From VMCP01 sp964408945 (GTDB taxonomy: Bacteria > Bacteroidota > Bacteroidia > NS11-12g > UBA955), in the NCBI GenBank assembly GCA_964408945.1, contig CAYPBJ010000032.1, forward strand, positions 1-26,800: 26,800 nt of DNA. Reading direction: 5' to 3'. Within the stretch, counting starts at the first letter, position 1, and the number at the start of each line of letters is the position of its first letter. Positions 6,723 through 15,429 of this stretch are shown here, in pieces. A model generated the notes under the pieces. That model searched no databases and was not told where the DNA came from. It saw only the letters and a program-made list of their open reading frames with translations. The position numbers and the translations under genes are program-made.

Positions 6723-9041
6723 ATGAGAAAATTCTACCTTTTAATTTTTATTCAGCTGATCATTTCGAGCATTTCAGCGCAATCAGTGACCATTGGCAAA
6801 GCCATAAATGCCATTCAAACCAAACGTTACGAGAAAGCCATAGGCATTTGCGAGAAAGGCATTGCCAAAGATCGTAGCTTGATTGAATTGAATTACATCA
6901 AGGCCTGGGCTGAATTTGAAATTGCTAAATCGTCAAAAGATCCCAACGAAGTAAGAACCAATACCAAAAATGTTCTCAGATCATTAGAAAGAGCTGAAAA
7001 GAAAGACGAAACTTTAGAATTTAAAACTAAATACCAATGGTTATACAGAGACTACTCTAAGTTCTACATGATTGAAGCATTAGATCAATACAATAGAGAT
7101 CGTTTTGCCAATGCTTTACCCTTGTTCCAAACTTGTTATGATCTTAGTAAAGATACCATTGCTTTTACGCATATAGGCCTTTGCCATTGGTTTCTAAAAG
7201 AGAATGCCAAGGCTGGACCGTATCTTACCAAAGCAGCTGTCATGATGTATGGCGCATGGCAAGACTCTGTGAATTCGAAATACCATAAACACACTTACAA
7301 CATCAAAGTTTACCAAGAATTAGCCAATTATTACGCCAATGAAAAGAAAGAGGATTCTTCCTTCTTTTACGTGGAAATGGGACTGGATATGTTTCCGAAG
7401 GACATTAAATTGACCAGAACCATTGTAAAGGTAATTGATAAAAAAGTCCGTGAAATGCAACAAGAAGTCGGTCTGAATGCCGAAGTTTTGAGATGGATCA
7501 ATCGTGGTTTGTCATACGAAATCAACAATGAATATTTCCTTCAAAGCCAAAACAACTACTTCGTTCAAAAATTGAATTACTTGTTGTCCAGAAACGATTT
7601 AAGCGAGGCAAAATTGTTTGATTCTGCGTTTTACCAAACCAAAAAATCGTTGGTCTTAAAAGGGTGTAAGTCCAAAAACGACGAATTCTTGTTGGCAGAC
7701 AGTGCTGCGTTTGTAAATGCGTGTTTAAAAACTTTCATGGAAAAAAACAATTCCAACGCCATCATCTTTTATTTCTACAAATGGTATCCCATCACTTATA
7801 AAACTCAGCAGATTAACGAAAAAGGCCTTGAAGCCATTTTGAAAAATCCGCCAACCTTTATCAGCAGAAGATTGCTTTATTCATTGTACAACCATGCGGT
7901 TTCGGCTTATCCCAAAAATGCAAACTTCAAAGAATACCGTTTTCAAGCTTACAGCAATTGGTTAAAATCAGACATCACCGGCAGCACATGGGATTATCTA
8001 TTCAAGTGGAACGACGGACTGGTAAAAGATTTCCCAACCCGTAAAGTTGCACTGTTAGCTGATCGCGAAAAACTATTGGTTAAGGCCATTGATACATTCA
8101 CGTTGTACGGAAAAATGGAAACCGTTTGGGGATTCTATCAACTGTTAAAGAAAGAATATCCCAAAAACCTCTTGTTGGATTCATTGAACAAGAAAATTGC
8201 ATTGAAGGACTTCGAGGTGCGTTACAAGAATACCCGTATTTACAGCTATAAACGAAACAATGAAACTCTTGCAGCTACAGGTTGGAAAGGTATATCAAAA
8301 CGCTGTGAAGCAGGTGAAATGCCCGATTCAACCATAGAGAAAGTCACTGACCGAATCAATTATTTCAGAACTGCAGCCGGAGTAAGAGATTTAGTAAGAT
8401 TCAGCCAAGACAAAGGTGAATTTTGTCAAGAAGCATCGGTAATGTATGCACCGGTGGGTGTTTTCACTAGAGAACCTACTCCCGAAACTCACATTTGCTT
8501 CACTCAAGGTGCTGCAGAAGCTGCTCGTTATGCGCAAGTTGTAAAAGACAACAATCCTGCAATTGCCGCTACTGTGTTGGTTTCAGATCAAAAAAGCCAA
8601 GAATTATACAACAGGCAATACATTCTTGCACCGAATGCAAAATATTTCGGATTTGGTGCGAGTGAAAACAATTCGGTGTTTTGGATGGTGGCTCCGGGTG
8701 AAAAATTGGCAGATTCAAGTTATTACCAGAAAAACTTCATTAGTTGGCCTCCACAGGGTTATTGCCCAAATATGTTGATGTTTGAAAAATGGAGTTTCTC
8801 TATGTATGGTGACTTAAAAGATGCTAAAATTGAAATCAGCGCTCCTCACATTTCAAAAATGACGGTGAGCGGACACGTTGAGCAGTCGCCCATGTTACCC
8901 TTCTCTACCCTAGTATTTGAGCCCAACATCAGAAGAACGGAGTTTCAAATGTTGCCTAACGGGGAGAAAATTGACATCAAAATCACCCTGAAAAACAAGA
9001 AAGTTTATTCTTATTCCGTAAAGGTGTTAAAAGTTGAATAA
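6723..9041 (+). CDS. Secreted TPR-containing protein with a CAP-like domain
   Basis: A 772-residue protein with a signal peptide (about 1-20, ending SISAQ). The first 260 residues contain tetratricopeptide-like helices (for example KRYEKAIGICEKGIAKDRSLIELNYIKAWAEFEIA). The middle 260 residues are helical but without a motif I recognise. A CAP/SCP-PR1-like domain lies at about 535-660, supported by VTDRINYFRTAAGVRDLVRF, CQEASVMYA, AAEAARYAQ and the late FGFGASENN and FWMVAPGE strands. A beta-rich tail of about 100 residues ends the protein. No T9SS sorting domain is seen, so it is probably periplasmic or otherwise retained. The 16-bp spacing after the type B substrate suggests a functional pair. 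The TPR and signal peptide assignments are firm; the CAP call is moderately sure. Confidence 0.8.
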   Translation: MRKFYLLIFIQLIISSISAQSVTIGKAINAIQTKRYEKAIGICEKGIAKDRSLIELNYIKAWAEFEIAKSSKDPNEVRTNTKNVLRSLERAEKKDETLEFKTKYQWLYRDYSKFYMIEALDQYNRDRFANALPLFQTCYDLSKDTIAFTHIGLCHWFLKENAKAGPYLTKAAVMMYGAWQDSVNSKYHKHTYNIKVYQELANYYANEKKEDSSFFYVEMGLDMFPKDIKLTRTIVKVIDKKVREMQQEVGLNAEVLRWINRGLSYEINNEYFLQSQNNYFVQKLNYLLSRNDLSEAKLFDSAFYQTKKSLVLKGCKSKNDEFLLADSAAFVNACLKTFMEKNNSNAIIFYFYKWYPITYKTQQINEKGLEAILKNPPTFISRRLLYSLYNHAVSAYPKNANFKEYRFQAYSNWLKSDITGSTWDYLFKWNDGLVKDFPTRKVALLADREKLLVKAIDTFTLYGKMETVWGFYQLLKKEYPKNLLLDSLNKKIALKDFEVRYKNTRIYSYKRNNETLAATGWKGISKRCEAGEMPDSTIEKVTDRINYFRTAAGVRDLVRFSQDKGEFCQEASVMYAPVGVFTREPTPETHICFTQGAAEAARYAQVVKDNNPAIAATVLVSDQKSQELYNRQYILAPNAKYFGFGASENNSVFWMVAPGEKLADSSYYQKNFISWPPQGYCPNMLMFEKWSFSMYGDLKDAKIEISAPHISKMTVSGHVEQSPMLPFSTLVFEPNIRRTEFQMLPNGEKIDIKITLKNKKVYSYSVKVLKVE

Positions 9042-9048
9042 TTTTTAT

Positions 9049-9056
9049 TATTTTTG
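9049..9056 (+). promoter_or_regulatory. -7 promoter box of tRNA-Leu
   Basis: TATTTTTG followed by CACTCC matches the TAnnTTTGC-type start region often seen before Bacteroidota tRNA genes. It lies 41 bp before the tRNA 5' end and immediately after the upstream CDS stop. Confidence 0.65.
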
Positions 9057-9097
9057 CACTCCCGTTTTGAAAGATCTTTGATTGATCAAAACAATTA

Positions 9098-9179
9098 GCA
9101 CGCGTGGCGTAATTGGTAGCCGCACCAGACTTAGGATCTGGCGCCGCGAGGCGTGGGGGTTCGAGTCCCTCCGCGTGCA
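9098..9179 (+). tRNA. tRNA-Leu (UAG)
   Basis: The acceptor stem GCACGCG (9098-9104) pairs with CGCGTGC (9172-9178), with discriminator A at 9179. The anticodon stem CCAGA/TCTGG encloses loop CTTAGGA, with anticodon TAG at 9132-9134. The extra arm is of the length expected for a class II tRNA, giving 82 nt in total. The T-arm GGGGTTCGAGTCCCT is present. The CCA end is not encoded. Confidence 0.97.
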
Positions 9180-9185
9180 CAAACC

Positions 9186-9215
9186 CGAAAAATGGAACTC
9201 AGGTTCCATTTTTCG
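9186..9215 (+). terminator. Hairpin terminator after tRNA-Leu
   Basis: A perfect 13-bp stem (CGAAAAATGGAAC at 9186-9198 with GTTCCATTTTTCG at 9203-9215) and a TCAG loop lie 6 bp past the tRNA. The 3' arm contains a T5 run and is followed by TTTAAA. It insulates the tRNA from tig. Confidence 0.85.
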
Positions 9216-9241
9216 TTTAAAAAGATTAATAATTTATTGTC

Positions 9242-10627
9242 GTGAATATCCGTTTAGAAAAACTCAACGATCTAGAAGCTTCGGTTCTCATTGAAATGTC
9301 GAAAGCTGATTACCAAGAAAAAGTAGACGCACAAATCAAGAAAATTCAAAAAACCGCTTCCATTCGTGGATTCCGCCCTGGAAAAGCTCCTATGGGTATG
9401 ATTCAAAAAATGTATGGCAAAACGGTTCTTGCCGATGAAATACAGCAAATTGCTTCTCAAAAATTAAACGAGTTTATTGAAGAGCAAAAACTAGAAACAT
9501 TGGGCTACCCCTTGGGAAGCACCCGTTTTGATTCTAAGTTGGATATTGAAAATTCTGAAGACTTTGTTTTTGCTTTTGACCTAGGTATAGCCCCTAAATT
9601 TGAGTTAAACCTAACTACAAAAGACAAACTAGATCTTTTCCAGATTGAGGTAACCGACAAAGAAATTGACGAAGATATTGAATACGCTCGCAAACGTCAC
9701 GCTAAACTAGACGATGCAACCAAATCTGATGCTGAATCAATTGTTTATGCAGAAGTAAATGAATTGGGAGACGACGGACAACCACTTGAAGGCGGAGTTA
9801 GCGCAAAATCGGTGAGTTTTGTTCCTTCAATGATTGAGAACAAAAAACTTCAAAAGCAATTTGTAGGAATTGAAAAAGGATTTAGCACCACTTGCGATGT
9901 TAGAGAATTGTTCAATAACAATGAAAGTGTTTTAACCAGTGCGTTGGCGGTTGCTAAAGAGGCGATATCTGATTTATCTTCTTCTTTCTCTGTGAATGTT
10001 ACTGAAATCAAAACCAGAACACTTCCTGAATTGAATGATGAATACTTCAAAGAAGTTTTCCCAACTGAAACCCCAAGCAGCGAAGCAGAATATAGAGAAA
10101 GAGTAAAAGCCAATTTAGAACATTACTACAAAAACGAAGCATCGTTGTGGTTGGATCATGAAATTGGTCACTTGATCATGACGAAGCACGACATCCAATT
10201 GCCGGATGATTTCTTGAAGCGTTGGTTGATGGAAACCAAAACAGAAGATTACAACGCAGAAAATATCGATGAAAAATATGCACAAGAAAAGGATGCTTTG
10301 AAGCGCAGATTGATCATAGATAAATTGGCTGAACAACACGATCTTAAAGCTGAACAAGCTGAAGTTATTGAAGAAGCTCGTTTATACTACGTTGGCATGT
10401 ACAAGCAATACGGTTTGGATGTTAGCATGATTGGACAAGACTTCTTAAACGAGACCATCGCTAAGCGTTTGCAAGAGCGTGAATTCGTTGGACAAATGAG
10501 CGACCGCGTAATTTATCGTAAATCGTATGATAAAGTTCGTGAAATGATCAGCATCAACGATAAGAAAACATCGGTTGAAGATTACTTCAAACATGTAAAT
10601 AAACATAAAGACACTCACGGAGAGTAA
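9242..10627 (+). CDS. tig: Trigger factor, ribosome-associated chaperone
   Basis: A 461-residue trigger factor, which binds at the ribosomal exit tunnel and shields nascent chains. The ribosome-docking motif GFRPGKAP is at residues 43-50. The FKBP-like middle region (about 150-240) is recognisable only by position and looks degenerate, as in other Bacteroidota. The C-terminal helical chaperone arms contain YRERVKANLEHYYKNEA and DFLKRWL. The start is GTG at 9242: reading VNIRLEKLNDLEASV from there matches the family N-terminus (MNI...), and no in-frame ATG occurs before residue 19. The gene precedes clpP and clpX in the conserved order. A clean -7 box was not found in the short gap after the tRNA terminator. 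Confidence 0.96.
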   Translation: MNIRLEKLNDLEASVLIEMSKADYQEKVDAQIKKIQKTASIRGFRPGKAPMGMIQKMYGKTVLADEIQQIASQKLNEFIEEQKLETLGYPLGSTRFDSKLDIENSEDFVFAFDLGIAPKFELNLTTKDKLDLFQIEVTDKEIDEDIEYARKRHAKLDDATKSDAESIVYAEVNELGDDGQPLEGGVSAKSVSFVPSMIENKKLQKQFVGIEKGFSTTCDVRELFNNNESVLTSALAVAKEAISDLSSSFSVNVTEIKTRTLPELNDEYFKEVFPTETPSSEAEYRERVKANLEHYYKNEASLWLDHEIGHLIMTKHDIQLPDDFLKRWLMETKTEDYNAENIDEKYAQEKDALKRRLIIDKLAEQHDLKAEQAEVIEEARLYYVGMYKQYGLDVSMIGQDFLNETIAKRLQEREFVGQMSDRVIYRKSYDKVREMISINDKKTSVEDYFKHVNKHKDTHGE

Positions 10628-10639
10628 TCTATTTCTTGA

Positions 10640-10647
10640 TATCTTTG
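10640..10647 (+). promoter_or_regulatory. -7 promoter box of clpP
   Basis: TATCTTTG is a full match to the TAnnTTTG consensus and lies 13 nt before the clpP ATG, predicting a leader of about 7 nt. No TTG is seen at the ideal -33 spacing. It gives clpPX a promoter separate from tig. Confidence 0.65.
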
Positions 10648-10660
10648 TTAATATAGAACT

Positions 10661-11359
10661 ATGGACTACGGGAAAGAATTCAAAAAGTACGCTACAAAGC
10701 ACTTAGGCATTAACAGCCTTTATGTTGATCAATATTCAAACATGACTGCTTCTGCAGCTGGTGGAATTTATGGCCTAACGCCAAACATCATTGAGGAACG
10801 TCAAATGAACGCTAGCGTTATTGATATTTTCTCTCGTTTGATGATGGATAGAATCATCTTTTTGGGCGTTCCCATTTACGATGATGTAGCCAATATCATT
10901 ATGGGTCAATTGCTTTTCTTGGAAAGCGCAAATCCCAACAGAGATATCCAAATTTATGTAAACAGCCCTGGTGGAAGTGTTTATGCTGGATTGGGAATCT
11001 ACGATACCATGCAATACATCAGTTCCGATGTTTCAACCATCTGCACAGGTATGGCAGCTTCAATGGCCGCTGTATTGATGTCGGCTGGAGCAAAAGGCAA
11101 AAGAACTGCATTGCCACATAGCAGAATCATGATTCACCAACCTTTGGGTGGTGCTCAAGGTCAAGCGAGCGACATTGAAATTACCTACAAGGAGATTTCA
11201 AAGTTGAAAAAGGAATTGTATGATATTCTTGCAGATCACTCAGGTCAACCATACGATAGAATTGAAAAAGACAGTGACCGCGACTATTGGATGACCGCTG
11301 AGGAAGCCAAAGAATACGGAATGATAGACGAAGTTTTAGGTCGTCGTTCAACCAAATAA
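10661..11359 (+). CDS. clpP: ATP-dependent Clp protease proteolytic subunit
   Basis: A 232-residue ClpP serine protease with a complete triad: S134 in GMAASMAAVLM, H159 in MIHQPLGG, and D208 in DRDYWMTAEEA. The substrate-binding NSPGGSV loop is at 101-107. The N-terminal extension of about 35 residues before the mature core (MDYGKEFKKYATKHLGI) is common in Bacteroidota and may be processed. It assembles into a tetradecameric chamber fed by ClpX. clpX begins 13 bp after its stop, so the two are one transcription unit. Confidence 0.98.
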   Translation: MDYGKEFKKYATKHLGINSLYVDQYSNMTASAAGGIYGLTPNIIEERQMNASVIDIFSRLMMDRIIFLGVPIYDDVANIIMGQLLFLESANPNRDIQIYVNSPGGSVYAGLGIYDTMQYISSDVSTICTGMAASMAAVLMSAGAKGKRTALPHSRIMIHQPLGGAQGQASDIEITYKEISKLKKELYDILADHSGQPYDRIEKDSDRDYWMTAEEAKEYGMIDEVLGRRSTK

Positions 11360-11372
11360 CGATTAATCTTCA

Positions 11373-12632
11373 ATGAAAAATTCCAAAGGGCAGAGCTGTT
11401 CGTTTTGTGGGAAAAAGAAAGAGGAAGCCGTTCTCTTGATTTCGGGCTTGGATGGAAACATTTGCGAGCAATGTGTGGAACAAGCACACAAAATCGTAGC
11501 AAAAGAATTAGGAACCACTGGTTCGACCGGTGATATTCCAACCAAATTCTCAGCATCTGACGAAGGCACTGCTCTTCCCACTCCATTGGAAATTAAAAAA
11601 CATCTTGACCAATACGTAATTGGCCAAGACGAAGCCAAAAAATCGTTGTCTATAGCCGTTTATAACCACTATAAACGCATTCAAAATAAAAGTCACAGCA
11701 CCAACGATGTTGAAATTGAAAAAAGCAACGTTCTGTTGGTTGGTGAAACCGGTACTGGTAAAACCTTATTGGCCAAATCTTTAGCAAGACTTTTAAACGT
11801 TCCTTTCACCATTGCCGATGCTACGGTACTCACTGAAGCCGGTTATGTGGGGGAAGATGTTGAAAGTATACTATCACGATTGCTTCAAGTAGCCAATTAT
11901 AAACCAGAATTGGCTGAAAGAGGCATCGTCTACATCGATGAAATTGATAAAATCAGCCGCAAATCTGATAATCCATCCATCACTAGAGATGTAAGCGGTG
12001 AAGGTGTTCAACAAGGACTTTTGAAAATCCTTGAAGGCACTGTAGCCAATGTTGCACCCGAAGGCGGACGTAAACACCCAGATCAGAAATATGTTAAAAT
12101 AGATACTTCAAACATCTTGTTTATCTGTGGCGGAGCTTTCGATGGAATAGAAAAAGTGATTTCAAGACGCTTGCAAAACCAATCCGTTGGATTTAAGCGC
12201 AACGAATACAAAGAAATCAATTCCAAGCGTTTGTTGAGCCAAATCAATCCTCAAGATCTTAAAAACTTCGGATTGATCCCTGAAATCATTGGACGTATTC
12301 CCATTGTGACTGCTCTAGAACCTCTTGATAAAGAAGCACTTAGAAGCATTTTAACGGAACCGAAAAACGCCATCATGAAGCAATATCAAATGTTGTTCGA
12401 CATGGAAGGTGTTCAGTTAAGTGTAGATGATGATGCCCTAGATTTTATTGTGGAACTAGCCATGGAAAATAAATTGGGTGCCCGCGGTTTGAGAGGGATT
12501 TGTGAGACTATTTTCAAGAAATTCATGTTTGAAATCCCTTCGGGAGATAAGAAAACCAAGAAATTACGCATCACTCGTAAGATCGCTGAAGAAGAGTGGA
12601 ATCTCATTCAAGATCTTAAATTTGCGAGCTAA
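11373..12632 (+). CDS. clpX: ATP-dependent Clp protease ATP-binding subunit
   Basis: A 419-residue AAA+ unfoldase that feeds substrates to ClpP. The N-terminal zinc-binding domain has C9-x2-C12 and C31-x2-C34. Walker A GETGTGKT is at 124-131, pore loop GYVG at 157-160, and Walker B with VYIDEIDKI at about 186-194. The RKHP and FICGGAFDGIEK segments and the GRIP sensor region are in place. The length is normal and no lesion is seen. Confidence 0.98.
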   Translation: MKNSKGQSCSFCGKKKEEAVLLISGLDGNICEQCVEQAHKIVAKELGTTGSTGDIPTKFSASDEGTALPTPLEIKKHLDQYVIGQDEAKKSLSIAVYNHYKRIQNKSHSTNDVEIEKSNVLLVGETGTGKTLLAKSLARLLNVPFTIADATVLTEAGYVGEDVESILSRLLQVANYKPELAERGIVYIDEIDKISRKSDNPSITRDVSGEGVQQGLLKILEGTVANVAPEGGRKHPDQKYVKIDTSNILFICGGAFDGIEKVISRRLQNQSVGFKRNEYKEINSKRLLSQINPQDLKNFGLIPEIIGRIPIVTALEPLDKEALRSILTEPKNAIMKQYQMLFDMEGVQLSVDDDALDFIVELAMENKLGARGLRGICETIFKKFMFEIPSGDKKTKKLRITRKIAEEEWNLIQDLKFAS

Positions 12633-12661
12633 ATTTACACAAGTATTTAGTCGAAATTTAG
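12629..12661. promoter_or_regulatory. Inverted repeat between clpX and the MFS gene
   Basis: CTAAATTT (12629-12636) and AAATTTAG (12654-12661) form a perfect 8-bp inverted repeat around a 17-nt loop. It spans the clpX stop and ends just before the likely MFS promoter. It is AT-only in its core with no T tract, so a weak terminator or an operator are both possible. Confidence 0.3.
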
Positions 12662-12663
12662 TT

Positions 12664-12670
12664 TATCTTG
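12664..12670 (+). promoter_or_regulatory. Possible promoter box of the MFS gene
   Basis: TATCTTG followed by CAGCCCT is one base short of TAnnTTTG and lies 7 nt before the ATG at 12678, similar to other near-leaderless genes in this window. Confidence 0.4.
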
Positions 12671-12677
12671 CAGCCCT

Positions 12678-14012
12678 ATGGAAAAAAACCATAAAGGCAC
12701 CATGCGCGCTTGGACCATGTACGATTGGGCCAACAGCGTCTATCCTCTTGTAATTTCTTCAGCCATTTTCCCCGTTTATTACACGGCAATTACCACTAAA
12801 AAAGATGATTTAGGCAACGTCGTTTCCGATCAAGTTCAATTTTTAGGCTCAAATTTTACCAATACGGTCATCAGTAATTATGTGCTTGCATTTTCCTTTT
12901 TGGTTATTTGCTTGACCAGTCCGCTGCTCAGTGGTATCGCAGATTCCAAGGGCAACAAAAAGCGCTTTCTGCAATTTTTCTGCTACCTCGGCTCCATCTC
13001 TACTGCCCTACTCTACTTTTTCACCGCCAACGGCAACGATGTTACCTGGGGATTGCTCTCGCTGTTTTTTGCAAGCATCGGATATTGGAGCAGTTCCGTG
13101 TTTTACAACTCCTACCTCCCTGAAATTGCCGATGCCGATATGATGGATAAGGTAAGTGCGCGCGGATATGCCATGGGTTACATTGGAAGCAGCACCTTGC
13201 TCATTCTTTGCCTTATATTCATTCAAGCCATTGCTCCTACTTTGAATATTTCTTCGGGTTTAGCTACCCGCTACTGTTTTATTGCCGTGGGAATTTGGTG
13301 GATAGGCTTCGCCCAAATTTTCTTTTCCAAAATCAAAAGAACACCTGCCACCAACAAAAAGGAAGGCAATATTTTCAGCGGATTTCACGAATTACAAAAA
13401 GTATGGGGCCAAATCAAACAGTCGGCATCCATGTTAATGTACCTCAGGGCATTTTTATTCCTATCGATGGGCGTCCAAACCGTCATGCTCGTTGCTGCTT
13501 ATTTTGGCGCCAAATTGTTGCAACTACCTGCTGGAAAACTCATTCCCGTTATATTGATCATTCAATTCGTTGGAATTGCGGGGAGTTTTCTGTTTTCATG
13601 GATATCCAAAAAATACGGAAACAAGCTATCTCTATCCATTGCCTTGGTCTCATGGGTCTTTATTTGCATTGGGGCATGGTTTGACGCAGAATACAAATCA
13701 GAAATAGGTTTCTATGTGCTTGCCTTCTTTGTAGGCGCTGTAATGGGCGGAATTCAATCCATGAGTCGAAGCACCTATTCTAAACTCATCCCTGAAAACA
13801 CCACCGACACCGCTTCTTTTTTCAGCTTTTACGACATCACTGAAAAAGTAGCCATGGTTATTGGATTGTTTTCCTTTGCTTGGGTGGAAGAGCATTCCCC
13901 CGAAAAAGGCATGCAAAACTCGGTGCTTGCGCTCGTAATATTCTTCATTATCAGCTATTTCCTGCTTCAAAAAGTCAACGACCCACGACTTAAAGCCCGA
14001 AATAACTCTTGA
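12678..14012 (+). CDS. MFS transporter, UMF1 / Atg22-like family
   Basis: A 444-residue polytopic membrane protein with about 12 hydrophobic segments. The N-terminus RAWTMYDWANSVYPLVIS followed by IFPVYYTAI is the signature of the UMF1 family (Atg22-like major facilitators). GIADSKGNKKRFL (loop 2-3) and GGIQSMSRSTYSKLIPE (loop 10-11), with the family's FSFYDITEKVAMVIG, are also typical. Substrates of bacterial members are unknown, and amino-acid or sugar efflux is often proposed by analogy with vacuolar Atg22. The 3' end overlaps the convergent gene by 23 bp. Confidence 0.93.
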   Translation: MEKNHKGTMRAWTMYDWANSVYPLVISSAIFPVYYTAITTKKDDLGNVVSDQVQFLGSNFTNTVISNYVLAFSFLVICLTSPLLSGIADSKGNKKRFLQFFCYLGSISTALLYFFTANGNDVTWGLLSLFFASIGYWSSSVFYNSYLPEIADADMMDKVSARGYAMGYIGSSTLLILCLIFIQAIAPTLNISSGLATRYCFIAVGIWWIGFAQIFFSKIKRTPATNKKEGNIFSGFHELQKVWGQIKQSASMLMYLRAFLFLSMGVQTVMLVAAYFGAKLLQLPAGKLIPVILIIQFVGIAGSFLFSWISKKYGNKLSLSIALVSWVFICIGAWFDAEYKSEIGFYVLAFFVGAVMGGIQSMSRSTYSKLIPENTTDTASFFSFYDITEKVAMVIGLFSFAWVEEHSPEKGMQNSVLALVIFFIISYFLLQKVNDPRLKARNNS

Positions 14013-14454
14013 TCTGATTCCAGTACTTGATTTTGGTTTCCTTATCTTTTGCCACTGCAGAAGGTGCCGCTACTTGTAAAACCTGATTCACCGGGGCCAC
14101 AATTGTTCTATTTGACCAAAACACCAATCTTTCTGTCTGAAACGAATTCGCCTTGATCAAATCTTCAAAAGAATAATTCAACTGATCGCTTTTTAAAAAT
14201 ATAAAATCATCTGCCTTGATTTCTTGTCCTTTCCATTTCAAGGCAAACATGATTTTGCTGATCATGTCTTTATAGTCAAAGTCCGACTCCTCTTCTATCC
14301 AATGTATGAACTTAGATTTATATTGTGGGAGTGCTTCAGGAATTTCTTTGGCCTCTACTTTTTCGGCAACTGGCTCATTACCAATAAAAAGGCCACCTTG
14401 GTAGAGTCCTGACAACAACCAGGCCGATTCAGTTTTTAATGATTCATTGCTCAT
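13990..14454 (-). CDS. Uncharacterised 154-residue protein divergent from ilvE
   Basis: I do not recognise a family. The protein starts MSNESLKTESAWLLSGLYQGG and has no signal peptide or membrane segment. A Glu-rich stretch precedes a central FIHWIEEESDFDYKDMISKIMFALKWKGQEIKADDFIFL region that reads like a compact alpha/beta domain. It ends in a basic tail KIKYWNQIKSYFGL. I chose the ATG at 14454 because a perfect TAATTTTG box lies 6 nt upstream on this strand; a longer reading would run across the divergent promoter. It shares that promoter region with ilvE and overlaps the MFS gene's end by 23 bp. A cytosolic housekeeping role is plausible but unproven. Confidence 0.72.
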   Translation of the reverse strand: MSNESLKTESAWLLSGLYQGGLFIGNEPVAEKVEAKEIPEALPQYKSKFIHWIEEESDFDYKDMISKIMFALKWKGQEIKADDFIFLKSDQLNYSFEDLIKANSFQTERLVFWSNRTIVAPVNQVLQVAAPSAVAKDKETKIKYWNQIKSYFGL

Positions 14455-14479
14455 GCTATGCAAAATTACCCTAATTTTG
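14447..14479. promoter_or_regulatory. Mirror-image divergent promoters (ilvE and the 154-residue gene)
   Basis: CAAAATTA-CCC-TAATTTTG (14461-14479) is a perfect palindrome made of two full -7 boxes back to back. The plus-strand box (14472-14479) is 5 nt before the ilvE ATG, and TTG at 14447-14449 sits 22 bp upstream as a fitting -33 element. The minus-strand box (14461-14468) is 6 nt before the ATG at 14454. Both mRNAs should be leaderless or nearly so, and the polymerases must compete. Confidence 0.7.
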
Positions 14480-14484
14480 ATGTA

Positions 14485-15329
14485 ATGAGGTTCGAAATTA
14501 CAGTAGAAAAGGTTAAAGAAAGCAGAATTTCTGAATTTGACCCCCAGAACATTGGTTTTGGCAAAATGTTCACCGATCACATGTTCCTTGCTGACTACAA
14601 AAACGGTGAATGGACCAACCCGAGAATTGTTCCCTACGGAAATCTATCTTTAAGCCCTGCAACCTCTGCCATTCATTATGGTCAGTCGATTTTCGAGGGA
14701 ATGAAAGCTTTCGCATCCTCAAAAAACAACCACGACATCACCATTTTTCGCCCTTCTGACAACGCAGCCCGTTTAAACAGGTCAGCTGTTCGCATGGCGA
14801 TGCCTGAAATCTCCGAAGACCTCTTCATGGCCGGTCTCCACCAATTGCTTGAAATTGACCGTGCCTGGGTTCCGAGAACCGAAGGAGGTGCCCTATACAT
14901 TCGTCCTTACATGTTCGCCACCGATGATTACATTGGCGTTAAAGTCTCTGATAATTATTGTTTTGCCATTTTTGCTTGTCCTGTTGGACCCTATTACAAC
15001 AAGGCTCTTCGCGTTAAAGTAGAAGACGAATACAGCCGTGCAGCTCCTGGCGGTGTGGGATTCACCAAATGTGCCGGCAACTACGGTGCAGCATTATATC
15101 CCACGGCATTAGCTCAAAGAGAGGGTTACGACCAAATTTTATGGACCGACCCCATTGAACACGAATGGGTAGAAGAAACCGGAACCACCAACTTCTTTGC
15201 CGTCTATGGAAAAACCGTTGTCACCCCCTCATTAACCAATACCATGCTTGCAGGAATCACCCGCGATTCTGTAATCAAAGGTTTAAGACACTTGGGCTAC
15301 ACCGTTGAAGAGAGACCTATTTCCATCAC
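14485..15329 (+). CDS. ilvE: Branched-chain amino acid aminotransferase, 3' end lost in gap
   Basis: The first 281 residues of a class IV PLP aminotransferase of the BCAT type, which interconverts Leu, Ile and Val with their 2-oxo acids. Visible motifs are SAIHYGQSIFEGMKAF, RP(Y/x)MFATDDYIGV, the PLP lysine K195 in GFTKCAGNYGAAL, EETGTTNFFAV and LAGITRDSV. Family members are about 355-365 residues, so about 75 residues are missing behind the N gap. Any reading through the N run is artificial. The ATG at 14485 is preferred over an upstream one at 14458 because the -7 box lies between them. Confidence 0.95.
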
Positions 15330-15429
15330 NNNNNNNNNNNNNNNNNNNNNNNNNNNNNNNNNNNNNNNNNNNNNNNNNNNNNNNNNNNNNNNNNNNNNNN
15401 NNNNNNNNNNNNNNNNNNNNNNNNNNNNN
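15330..15429. other. Assembly gap (100 N)
   Basis: Exactly 100 N, a conventional scaffold-gap length, so the true size is unknown. It hides the 3' ends of the convergent genes ilvE and pyrG and the spacer between them. Confidence 1.
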
